Of a stretch of DNA of 48,519 bases, positions 17,612-26,235 are shown piece after piece (position 1 is the first letter of the stretch; each line of letters begins with the position of its first letter). The stretch is from contig JAUVOQ010000005.1 in NCBI GenBank assembly GCA_030599095.1, positions 1 to 48,519 of the forward strand, read 5' to 3'. The notes beneath the pieces are model-generated. The model saw only the letters and a list, made by a program, of their open reading frames with translations. It searched no databases and was not told the DNA's origin. The translations under genes were made by a program, and so were the position numbers. The stretch comes from Candidatus Ruthturnera sp. (GTDB taxonomy: Bacteria; Pseudomonadota; Gammaproteobacteria; PS1; Pseudothioglobaceae).

Positions 17612-20600
17612 TTAAATAATTCGTAATGATTGGGTAACTATTTTATTATTTGCTTCTTTTACCAATTCACCCACAATACTTAATTTATTTTCTGTTCCCT
17701 TTAGTAATGCCAAAATTTCATTTTTAATTTTTTCATCTCTTTTGTTAAGGCTGGTATGTTTTTCATGCACAGCGTATAGATTTTTAATTAAATTTATGTT
17801 TTCTATAAGTAATCTATCTGCTAAAGTAGCATCTTGGTCATTCCAACTGTTAATTGGCTTGTTAATAAGTGTTGATAAAATTCTCTCTAAATATTCATCA
17901 AGATTGCCAAAATTATTACTAATACTCTTTACAAATCTTTCGACCTCTGTATTAAAAGAATATTGATTTAACGCACAACCATAATGAATAAGCTTTGATT
18001 TTATATTTTCTTTTCCATTTAATCTATTTGCAAGTATGCTTATTTTGCCCTCAAGCATTGTGGCGTAAGCGTTTTTAATTTCCTGTAAAGTAGTCTTTAT
18101 TGTCTCACCAAACCCATCGGCAACATTGTCAAAACCACACGCCTCTGGTAGTTTTCTAAATAATAAATCTTGGGGGCTTTTGTTATTTTTAAAAGCATCT
18201 CTTACTTTTTGTGCTACTTCGGAAATATTTTTAGTTTGTTTAGTGTAGGGCGGAATATCTTGCATAAACACTGCCATTGCTTGAAATAGTTTTGATGCAT
18301 TTGGTGCTTTTTTCCCATTTAGCAAACTGTTTTCATATTCTTGTAAAAATGATTGGGTAACCCCTTCTATTTTGAATTGTTGAAAAGTAAAAGTATCTGG
18401 GCGTTTTAAAAAACGTTCTAAATGTTCGGTTGTAAAATATGGCACATAAAAACGGTCTTCATAAACAGCGATTTCATCTTTATTAAACAAATAAACTGCA
18501 ATATAAAAAATAGGCAATACTGGTTTTTTAATGCCAAAAGGGGGCAGGGTCAAGGTTTCATCTAAAATAGAAAAATTTTGCGCTTGGTCTTTGGCATCAT
18601 TAAAAAAATTTTCTATTATTTTCCAGACTTCTGAATAAGCAGGGTTTTTAGGTGGTGTAATTTTCCAAACACCCCTTACTTTTTTATGTATGCCATTACT
18701 TTCTAAGATAGCCTTGTACATACTTTTTTCTGCGGGATATGCCTTGATGCCTAAATCTTGTTTGTCAGAATTATTTAATAATGCTGTTAATAGTTTTCTA
18801 CGACCTGCATTTGCCTGGGCTGATGGATTGCTCCTGTTAATAAGCTCGTTTTTAATAATTGGCGTTTTGCAATAAATACTTTCTAAAGTGCTAGAAAGTA
18901 ATTTTTGAATGTCTCTTTTATTATTTATAAACTGCTGATTTTGGTCTTGATACCAGCAACAGTTCATAGGACTTTCTACAATTTTATTAAGTTCATTAGT
19001 TACTTCTCTTTCAACATTGGCTGAATATAATTTAAACTCTCTTTGCACCACTGGGTCTTGTTGGACGACTGAGTTATGCGTTTTTATATACTCTAAGGCT
19101 GTTTGATTTTTAATAACTTGTTTAATTTGTTCGCTATTATTCAATAAAACACAAATATCTTGCTGGGAGAAATATTGCACTAATTTGGTTTTAAAGATTT
19201 CTTTATCTTTCGAAGTATTGCTTAAACAAAAAATAATCCTTGGGTTTGTTGCTCGTTCATCTTGTTGCCTATATGCTGATACATTAACAAAAAACGGTTT
19301 AAAATAAAACAAACTGTGTTTTTCAATAGAGTATTTTTTTGCAACAAATGGCAAAAAAACTGAGATTTTATTTAATTTATCTGCAACATTCAATGCGCAT
19401 AATTGCACTTCTTGCTCGGCTAATTCGGCATTTATATCAAAATCACTGCCTTGCCATACTCGATATTCATTATTAAATTTTCGATAATAAACAATGGATT
19501 GTTTCTCAAGATTTTGGATGTTTGCTTCAAAAAGACCATCGCACAACTTTAATGATGGCTTTGACGCTGGAATCTTGCGGATAACATTTAATAAGCCAAT
19601 GGTTTTTAGCAGGCTTATCTCTTCCATATTATGTGTTGAAAATCGTTCTATCGCACTATTAGCCTCAACTACTGTTCTTTGCACTTGCAAATCATTGGTT
19701 AATATTTGACCTGTTAAAAAGTAATCAAAAACATCTGCTGGTAGGACAAACTCCCCTACTTTCAGTTTGTCTAATTTTTTAGTCAATGAGAAAGGCTCTG
19801 AACCACCTAAATAATTAAACAAAGTTCTTTCATTTTGTGCCACTTTTTGGCATAGAGTAGGCAATAATAGTGCTGTTATTGGGTGTAGCGGGTAGCAATT
19901 TTCAAATAAACGGTGAGCGGTTTTTGTGTCAAGTAAAGCAGGCAATAAGTTATTTTCTTTAAGAATTTTAACTGTATTTTTTATTTTAATTTGTATGGAT
20001 TTTAGTTGTGTTTTACTTAATTGATTTTGGAAAACTCGCCCCATAATATGTAGCGACTGAGTGGCGGTCTCTACAAATGACAAAACTTCATATCTACCTT
20101 GTATTTTTGTCCATTCATTTTTAAGTTTGGTGTTTAGATTTTTACCGTATTGCTCAAAAGACTGATGCAATAAAACAAACAATAAAATATTGTTATCGTA
20201 AGTCGCCTCAGCAAGTATCTGTAATAAGAAAATATCATCACTTTCATGCCGAGCTGAATATTCTAAAAACTTACCCAATTCATCAATAACAATTAACAAG
20301 CCTTTACCACCATTGTCTTGAATGTTACTTTGAATATTAACAACTAGATTACTGACCTTGGATAACGATACCTTCTCATTAGATAGTAATTTATCAATCA
20401 TTGTCAAACTCGTATCATCCGTTATGTCTAATGCCGCATAATAATCAATGACACTTGTTTTTAATGTTTTTAAAAATACTGCAATAAGTGAATCTGGACT
20501 ACCTGTAATTAGCACTTCGCAATAACCGTTAGAGCCCTTTAAGTGCTTGCCAATATCGCTTGCAAAATTAGTGTTTTCTGTGCGTAATTTTTTACACGCT

Positions 20601-20866
20601 AATTTACTAAGTGTTGTTTTTGGATTGCTAAGTAAATGGCTTAAATAAAGAGCGAATGATGATTTTCCTGAACCATAAGAACCAATCAATGACCATGCTT
20701 TATTGGTATTAATATTTTTCTGTGTATTAATGATATTTTTAATATTTTGCATTGCTGTTGAAGTCAAAACATAGCTTTCCAGCAATTCTTTGATCAACTT
20801 ATCTCTATCTAAGTTAATAGATTTAGTTAGCGTTGCCTTAACAGAAATTAATTTATTAAGCTGCAT
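17612..20866 (-). CDS. Large P-loop ATPase of the defence cassette
   Basis: 1084 residues. Walker A is GSYGSGKSS at 62-70 and a Walker B-like LLIVIDELGKFLEY is at 190-203, both in the first fifth. The long remainder is helix-rich with no motif I recognise. General layout resembles the large ATPases of defence islands such as BrxC/PglY, which have an early Walker A and a DE(L/A)GK Walker B. Its sequence is not close enough to assign. The start overlaps the end of the DUF4007 gene by 11 bases. Probable role: energy-dependent DNA handling or assembly of the modification complex. Confidence 0.75.
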   Translation of the reverse strand: MQLNKLISVKATLTKSINLDRDKLIKELLESYVLTSTAMQNIKNIINTQKNINTNKAWSLIGSYGSGKSSFALYLSHLLSNPKTTLSKLACKKLRTENTNFASDIGKHLKGSNGYCEVLITGSPDSLIAVFLKTLKTSVIDYYAALDITDDTSLTMIDKLLSNEKVSLSKVSNLVVNIQSNIQDNGGKGLLIVIDELGKFLEYSARHESDDIFLLQILAEATYDNNILLFVLLHQSFEQYGKNLNTKLKNEWTKIQGRYEVLSFVETATQSLHIMGRVFQNQLSKTQLKSIQIKIKNTVKILKENNLLPALLDTKTAHRLFENCYPLHPITALLLPTLCQKVAQNERTLFNYLGGSEPFSLTKKLDKLKVGEFVLPADVFDYFLTGQILTNDLQVQRTVVEANSAIERFSTHNMEEISLLKTIGLLNVIRKIPASKPSLKLCDGLFEANIQNLEKQSIVYYRKFNNEYRVWQGSDFDINAELAEQEVQLCALNVADKLNKISVFLPFVAKKYSIEKHSLFYFKPFFVNVSAYRQQDERATNPRIIFCLSNTSKDKEIFKTKLVQYFSQQDICVLLNNSEQIKQVIKNQTALEYIKTHNSVVQQDPVVQREFKLYSANVEREVTNELNKIVESPMNCCWYQDQNQQFINNKRDIQKLLSSTLESIYCKTPIIKNELINRSNPSAQANAGRRKLLTALLNNSDKQDLGIKAYPAEKSMYKAILESNGIHKKVRGVWKITPPKNPAYSEVWKIIENFFNDAKDQAQNFSILDETLTLPPFGIKKPVLPIFYIAVYLFNKDEIAVYEDRFYVPYFTTEHLERFLKRPDTFTFQQFKIEGVTQSFLQEYENSLLNGKKAPNASKLFQAMAVFMQDIPPYTKQTKNISEVAQKVRDAFKNNKSPQDLLFRKLPEACGFDNVADGFGETIKTTLQEIKNAYATMLEGKISILANRLNGKENIKSKLIHYGCALNQYSFNTEVERFVKSISNNFGNLDEYLERILSTLINKPINSWNDQDATLADRLLIENINLIKNLYAVHEKHTSLNKRDEKIKNEILALLKGTENKLSIVGELVKEANNKIVTQSLRII

Positions 20867-21710
20867 AATATTTTTCTAAATATTTATAGGTATCAGTGGT
20901 GGTGCTTTTATGTAGTTGGAAAATACCCGCATCCTCTCTTAAATGATAATCATCATATTTTTGTGTTATTTTTTCCAAAATAGCAATTAACTCATCTTCC
21001 CTTATTTTTAAAGCGGGTGCAACTGCATTGTCGCCATACATTAAATCTTGAATAGAAACTGTTTTACTGTCTCTAAATTTATCGTTGATATTGTGGGCAA
21101 TAACTTCAATTGGTGTATTTTTTAGACTAAAGGAAAAATGATACCTCCCATCAAAATATTTAATTAAACCCAACAAAGATAAAGGAGACTCCAGCATATC
21201 TTCTATTTGAGTTTTTGCTGACTTGTGTGGTGCATACATTCTTAAAATCACCTGAATATCCATTCTTAAGGTTTTTTCTGACCCCTTCCAGTTATTTTCT
21301 CTTGCATAAGATAAAAAAGCACTCCCTGCCTCTTCTGCACTAAATTCATTTTGATGAAAATGATTAAATAACCAGTAAATTGAAGTTGCTAATTTTTTGT
21401 TTTGAGCAAGTGTTAAATGCAACAGCCATAAAGAAGCATCGTCTTCTAAATAAGCATCATTCTTATTTAAAAATTTACCAAATTTTGTGATTAAACCACT
21501 ATTTATGACTTTAGTCGCTGTCAACCAATAACGAATAGCGGCGACCATATTTTTACCAACGCCCAAATTAACTGTTGCATCATCAGAGGTAAAAACATCG
21601 GCTAATTTTTTCGCACTATCTCTTTTTTGTACCGCTTGAATGCCTTTTGTTATCCAACCATAACGAAGCTGAAAAGAACCATGCCTGCCAATTGTAAAGA
21701 TATTACTCAT
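20856..21710 (-). CDS. DUF4007 protein, first gene of the defence cassette
   Basis: 284 residues. The N-terminus GRHGSFQLRYGWITKGIQAV and the segment VNLGVGKNMVAAIRYWL are the hallmark of DUF4007, a family of unknown function that I associate with defence islands and PAPS-reductase-type genes. The remainder is helical and could include winged-helix DNA binding. It is the first gene of the operon and starts 49 bases inside the right direct repeat. Family assignment is by memory of the motif; function is unknown. Confidence 0.75.
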   Translation of the reverse strand: MSNIFTIGRHGSFQLRYGWITKGIQAVQKRDSAKKLADVFTSDDATVNLGVGKNMVAAIRYWLTATKVINSGLITKFGKFLNKNDAYLEDDASLWLLHLTLAQNKKLATSIYWLFNHFHQNEFSAEEAGSAFLSYARENNWKGSEKTLRMDIQVILRMYAPHKSAKTQIEDMLESPLSLLGLIKYFDGRYHFSFSLKNTPIEVIAHNINDKFRDSKTVSIQDLMYGDNAVAPALKIREDELIAILEKITQKYDDYHLREDAGIFQLHKSTTTDTYKYLEKYYAA

Positions 21711-21758
21711 ACATATTTTTTAAGAAAACCTAACTTTAAATTCAAAGTACAATTAGTA

Positions 21759-21781
21759 CAATTTTTTGTTGGTTAATAATA
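21759..21781. repeat. Right copy of 23-bp direct repeat bounding the defence cassette
   Basis: Same orientation as 15406-15428, with the identical 19-base core. It sits just upstream of the DUF4007 gene, so the repeats bracket the complete operon plus short flanks (about 6.35 kb from copy to copy). Confidence 0.75.
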
Positions 21782-21788
21782 CCTGATT

Positions 21789-21810
21789 CAAACACCGCTT
21801 GCGGTGTTTG
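21789..21810. terminator. Strong hairpin after iolA, next to the right direct repeat
   Basis: CAAACACCGC and GCGGTGTTTG pair perfectly over 10 bases with a 2-base loop. On the minus strand it lies about 43 bases after the iolA stop, so it may end the inositol operon. It lacks a proper T-run, so it could instead be a structured recombination feature beside the repeat. Confidence 0.5.
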
Positions 21811-21852
21811 GTAATCTAGGTGTTTAGTGTCTTCGTTTAAAACATGCCTCAT

Positions 21853-23349
21853 TTAAACATCTTTGCCACTTTCAAAATGGAATTGCGTGCCTTTGCGAAT
21901 GCCAGATGGCCAGCGACTTGTCACTGTTTTGAGTTGAGTATAAAAACGCACACCTTCCATGCCATGAATTGCAGAGCCACCAATCAAAGACTTTTTCCAT
22001 CCACCAAAACTATGTATTGCAACTGGCACTGGGATAGGAATATTAACGCCAACCATGCCCACCTGTACATGGTTTGTGAAATGCCTAGCCGTATCACCGT
22101 CACGAGTGAAAATAGTGCTGCCATTGCCATATTTATGCTCATTGACAAGTTTTAGAGCCTCAATATAATTATTAACACGAACAACACATAACACAGGGCC
22201 AAAAATTTCATCGGTATAAATTGACATACCAGACTTTACATGATCAAACAAACAACCACCGATAAAAAAGCCTTTTTTTTGCTTAGTTGCTTGTCGACCA
22301 TCAACAACAAGGGAGGCACCTTCATCAACACCTGATTTGATATAATCAAGAATATTTTTTTGGCTTTGACTAGAAATAACAGGCCCCATTTCAACACCAA
22401 GTTCATCATAGGCGCCAATTTTCAATGCCTTTACTTGAGGTATAAGAGATTCAATGAGTTGGTCTGCTGTTTTTTTGCCAACAGCAACCACCACTGATAT
22501 TGCCATGCAACGTTCACCAGCAGAGCCATAAGCAGCGCCAATAATTGCACTGGTGCTTTGTTCTAAATCTGCATCTGGCATTACAATCATATGGTTTTTT
22601 GCCCCGCAAAGCGCTTGAACTCGTTTGTTATGTTTTGAACCTTGTTGATAGATATATTCACCAACAGGAGTAGAACCAACAAAACTTATTGCTTTAATTT
22701 GTGGATTGGTCAATATTTCATCAACCGCTTCCTTGTCACCAACTATGGTATTAAGCACTCCTTTTGGTAGTCCTGCTTCATGTATAAGTTCGCTAATGCG
22801 TAAACCACACGATGGTACTTTTTCACTGAGTTTTAATATAAAGGTGTTGCCACAAGCAATGGCAACTGGGTACATCCACATAGGCACCATTGCTGGAAAA
22901 TTAAACGGCGTTATGCCCGCACAAACGCCAATTGGTTGCCTTAAATTATAGCTGTCAATATTGGTAGAAACATCTGCTGTAAAATCTGATTTTAGGTGTG
23001 TACTAATGGCACTACAAAATTCAACAACCTCAATGCCTCGTAAAACTTCACCCTTAGAATCTGCCAATGTTTTGCCATGCTCAATAGAATTAAGTTGTGC
23101 TAATTCATCAAGATTCTTATACAGCAAATCTCGATAATTAAACATAATTTGGGCTCTTTTAGAGGGTGTAACCTTGCGCCAACTTTCAAATGCTAATCCT
23201 GCAGCATCAACAGCTTGACAAACATCCATTGCACTTGCGCCCTGTATTTGATTAACAACTTTTCCAGTTGAAGGGTTATAAATGTTAAATTTTGTAGCCG
23301 AAGTGCCTGTTATTTTTTTGCCATTAATAAGATGTTTTAATGTGGTCAT
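21853..23349 (-). CDS. iolA: Methylmalonate-semialdehyde dehydrogenase (CoA-acylating)
   Basis: 498 residues of the MmsA/IolA branch of aldehyde dehydrogenases, converting malonate semialdehyde to acetyl-CoA in the final inositol step. GSTPVGEYIYQQGSKHNKRV and the catalytic cysteine in GSAGERCMAIS (about residue 283) are typical; this group lacks the usual Glu of hydrolytic aldehyde dehydrogenases. An excellent ribosome binding site (AGGAGGT) precedes the ATG. It is the last gene of the inositol operon. Confidence 0.93.
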   Translation of the reverse strand: MTTLKHLINGKKITGTSATKFNIYNPSTGKVVNQIQGASAMDVCQAVDAAGLAFESWRKVTPSKRAQIMFNYRDLLYKNLDELAQLNSIEHGKTLADSKGEVLRGIEVVEFCSAISTHLKSDFTADVSTNIDSYNLRQPIGVCAGITPFNFPAMVPMWMYPVAIACGNTFILKLSEKVPSCGLRISELIHEAGLPKGVLNTIVGDKEAVDEILTNPQIKAISFVGSTPVGEYIYQQGSKHNKRVQALCGAKNHMIVMPDADLEQSTSAIIGAAYGSAGERCMAISVVVAVGKKTADQLIESLIPQVKALKIGAYDELGVEMGPVISSQSQKNILDYIKSGVDEGASLVVDGRQATKQKKGFFIGGCLFDHVKSGMSIYTDEIFGPVLCVVRVNNYIEALKLVNEHKYGNGSTIFTRDGDTARHFTNHVQVGMVGVNIPIPVPVAIHSFGGWKKSLIGGSAIHGMEGVRFYTQLKTVTSRWPSGIRKGTQFHFESGKDV

Positions 23350-23424
23350 TTTTTTACCTCCTATTGGTTAATATTAAAAGAGACCTTTGCATGATTATGA
23401 ATAATACGTTTAAAGTCGCCTTGT
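23350..23424. other. iolE-iolA gap with a transposon-end-like sequence
   Basis: AGACCTTTGCATGATTATGA at 23381-23400 resembles the ends of the MITE at 7223-7395 (AGACC-x3-x-CAT pattern). No partner end in inverse orientation was found nearby. Confidence 0.35.
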
Positions 23425-24321
23425 TTATTCAATTTCAATGGCAAAAAGGTTGCAGTATTTTTGTACATTGTTGTAACCTATTTTTGCATATATTAAAGGA
23501 TCGGCAATATCTGGATCTTGTTCTGCTTCAACAACCAGCCAGCCATGATAATTTGTTTTAAAAATTTGCTTAAACAAACTTTCAAAATCTATACAGCCGT
23601 CACCAGGGACGCTAAATACGCCATCTAAAACAGCATCAAGAAAACTCAAATCTTTGTTTAATACACCGCTTAATACTTCTTGTCTGATGTCTTTACAATG
23701 AATGTGATTTACTCTATTACTATATTTTTTATAAACCGTCAATGGATCTCCGCCACTAAATAATAAATGCCCAGTGTCTAATAACAAACCAAGATCTGTG
23801 GTAGTCATTGCCATTAACTTTTCGATGTCCTCTTGGGTTTGGATAACTGTTCCCATATGATGATGGTAGCTCAACTGTACGCCCTGTGATAGCGTATATT
23901 TTGCCAATTGATTTAAATCATTTGTCCATGATTTCCACTGCTCATCGTTCATTATTGGTCGATGTGAGAGTGGTATATCTCGCTTACCATGAATACAAGA
24001 GCCAACTTCACAATACACCATAACTTTTGATCCAAAAGATTTTAACAACTGTAAATGTGAGTCAATGCTTTTGATTTCGTCCTCAAGACTTTGATTTAAT
24101 AACTGACCACTAAACCAACCTGATACTAAATCTATATTATGTTTTACCAAAATAGCACGCAAAGTATCGGCTTGACGAGGAAACTTGCTGCCCAATTCAA
24201 AGCCTGAATATCCTGCACTTTTGCCTTCTTGTAAGCATTGTTCTAAAGAGGTGTTTTCTCCCAATTCAGGCATGTCGTCATTTGTCCATGCAATTGGGTT
24301 AATGCCTATTTTTACACTCAT
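23425..24321 (-). CDS. iolE: Inosose dehydratase (2-keto-myo-inositol dehydratase)
   Basis: 298 residues from the ATG at 24321, chosen because GGAG lies 6 bases before it; an upstream TTG would add four residues. AP endonuclease 2/xylose isomerase-like TIM barrel. IGINPIAWTNDDMPELGE is the IolE N-terminal signature. Metal ligands are expected in LGLLLDTGHL and VNHIHCKDIR, and near the end in WLVVEAEQDP. It removes water from 2-keto-myo-inositol in the second pathway step. Confidence 0.93.
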   Translation of the reverse strand: MSVKIGINPIAWTNDDMPELGENTSLEQCLQEGKSAGYSGFELGSKFPRQADTLRAILVKHNIDLVSGWFSGQLLNQSLEDEIKSIDSHLQLLKSFGSKVMVYCEVGSCIHGKRDIPLSHRPIMNDEQWKSWTNDLNQLAKYTLSQGVQLSYHHHMGTVIQTQEDIEKLMAMTTTDLGLLLDTGHLLFSGGDPLTVYKKYSNRVNHIHCKDIRQEVLSGVLNKDLSFLDAVLDGVFSVPGDGCIDFESLFKQIFKTNYHGWLVVEAEQDPDIADPLIYAKIGYNNVQKYCNLFAIEIE

Positions 24322-24372
24322 TTCATTCTCCAAAATATTTGTTATTTTTATTCACCATTAGAGACCACTGTA

Positions 24373-26235
24373 CTAATAAGGCTGTTTTGTTTTTGCTTTT
24401 TTATAAGCTTGATAGATATTTTTACTATTGGCATCAAATGGCACTTCTGCCACTGCAACATCCCACCAAAATCCGCCTTTAGAGCTGGCTTTATGGGAAT
24501 CCGTAAGCAAACTTATCAAATAAGATTTTGGTGATAATCGTGCACGATTAAGCGCTGGTTTTAGTTCTCGTATGTTATTAATTTTTTCAGATTCAGCGCC
24601 TAGAGCTTTTGCATGTAATGCAAAATTAACCTCTGAATGTTCATAATCAATACTGGGGCAATCTTTCAATAAATTATTAAATGAACGATTACCCGTTGCA
24701 TTTTGCAAACGATTAATGCAAGCAAAGCCGCGGTTGTCTAATACAATTACTATTATTTTATATCCCAACATGACACTACTTGCCAGTTCAGAATTAAGCA
24801 TTAAATATGAACCATCACCAACCACCACGATGACTTCACGCTCAGGTTCGGCCATTTTCACACCCAGTCCTCCTGCTATTTCATAACCCATACAGGAATA
24901 ACCATATTCAACATGATAACCACCCACTTGCTCTGTTCGCCATAATTTATGCAGCTCGCCAGGCAATCCACCTGCGGCACAAACGATAATGTCACTGGCT
25001 TTTCCATAGCGCTTTATTTGCCCCAATACTTGCGCATCGGTGGGCAAATTGTCCATGGCACTTGTAGAGCCATCAATTGAGGTAATTTGGTCATAGTAGC
25101 TATGCCATGTGGCGATTTTTCTTTGAGCTAATGCGAGCCATTTTTTTTCTACTTTCCAACCTGATAAACCTTGATCCAATTGCAAGATTCCTAGCTTTGC
25201 ATCAGCGCATAATGATAATGCATTGTGTTTTATAGAATCAAAATGACCAACATTTAACTGCAATAATTTGATTTTTTTGCGTGTAAATAGAACTCTAGAA
25301 CCCGTGGTAAAATCTTGTAGCCGAGTACCAATAGCAAGCACAACATCAGCCTGTTGTGCTATATCATTAGCCGCACTAGAACCAGTCACGCCAATAGCAC
25401 CAACATAATTAGGATGATTCCATGCTAATGAGCCTTTGCCTGCTTGTGTTTCTGCCACTGGTATGTTGTATTTTTTTGAAAATTGCTGCAATGTCTCACA
25501 TGCCTTTGCGTAATAAACCCCGCCACCAGCAATAATAAGGGGCTTTTTAGACTGCAATAAAACACCAACAGCTTGTTCTAATTCCCTATTGTTTAATGGC
25601 GCTTGACGAATGTAGTGAATACGTTTGGCAAAAAATTCTTCAGGATAATCAAATGCTTCGGCTTGCACATCTTGAGGCAGTGACAAAGTTACTGGACCAC
25701 AATATTCAGGGTCTAATAAAGTTTGCATCGCAACTGGCAAACTGTTGATAATTTGCTCTGCTCGCATAATACGGTCAAAATAGCGACTTATTGGCTTAAA
25801 ACAGTCATTCACACTCAGTGTCGGATCTGAAAAACTTTCTAACTGTTGCAACACTGGGTCTGGGGTGCGACTGGCAAAATAATCACTAGGCAATAATAAA
25901 ACTGGCAACCTATTAACATGTGCCAACGCCACAGAAGTCAGCATGTTCGTTGCACCAGGACCAATTGAACTGGTACAAATCATCATCCTCTGGCGCTTAT
26001 TCGCTTTGGCATAAGCCACAGCCGCATGAACCATGCCTTGTTCAGTATGCGCGCGAAAAGTAGCTAGTTTAGATTGATTCTGTTCTAACGCTTGCCCCAA
26101 ACTGGCAACATTACCATGCCCAAAAATAGCAAAAACTCCAGCAAACACAGGCTGAATTTCATCATCAATATTGATATATTGTGCTGATAAATATTTAACA
26201 ACAGCTTGTGCCATGGTCAGCTTAATCGTTTTCAT
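24373..26235 (-). CDS. iolD: 3D-trihydroxycyclohexane-1,2-dione hydrolase
   Basis: Thiamine-diphosphate enzyme of 620 residues from the ATG at 26235, which overlaps the iolC stop as ATGA; an earlier TTG-type start would add ten residues. It opens the ring of the dione to 5-deoxyglucuronate. N-terminal Pyr domain with FGHGNVASLGQALEQ and FRAHTEQGMVHAAVAYAK. C-terminal PP domain with the TPP motif GDGSYLMLNSE and downstream DNRGFACINRLQ. Length and motifs match IolD. Confidence 0.94.
   Translation of the reverse strand: MKTIKLTMAQAVVKYLSAQYINIDDEIQPVFAGVFAIFGHGNVASLGQALEQNQSKLATFRAHTEQGMVHAAVAYAKANKRQRMMICTSSIGPGATNMLTSVALAHVNRLPVLLLPSDYFASRTPDPVLQQLESFSDPTLSVNDCFKPISRYFDRIMRAEQIINSLPVAMQTLLDPEYCGPVTLSLPQDVQAEAFDYPEEFFAKRIHYIRQAPLNNRELEQAVGVLLQSKKPLIIAGGGVYYAKACETLQQFSKKYNIPVAETQAGKGSLAWNHPNYVGAIGVTGSSAANDIAQQADVVLAIGTRLQDFTTGSRVLFTRKKIKLLQLNVGHFDSIKHNALSLCADAKLGILQLDQGLSGWKVEKKWLALAQRKIATWHSYYDQITSIDGSTSAMDNLPTDAQVLGQIKRYGKASDIIVCAAGGLPGELHKLWRTEQVGGYHVEYGYSCMGYEIAGGLGVKMAEPEREVIVVVGDGSYLMLNSELASSVMLGYKIIVIVLDNRGFACINRLQNATGNRSFNNLLKDCPSIDYEHSEVNFALHAKALGAESEKINNIRELKPALNRARLSPKSYLISLLTDSHKASSKGGFWWDVAVAEVPFDANSKNIYQAYKKAKTKQPY

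Noticed and set aside
15558-21710. Calling the cassette BREX type 4
   Set aside because: BREX type 4 also has a PAPS-reductase-like gene, but PglZ and BrxL, its required partners, are absent and DUF4007 and DUF262-HNH are not part of it.
15558-21710. Calling the cassette a standard dnd or ssp locus
   Set aside because: Only the sulfurtransferase-like gene and a DUF262-type effector correspond; DndA/B/D/E and SspA/B are missing.
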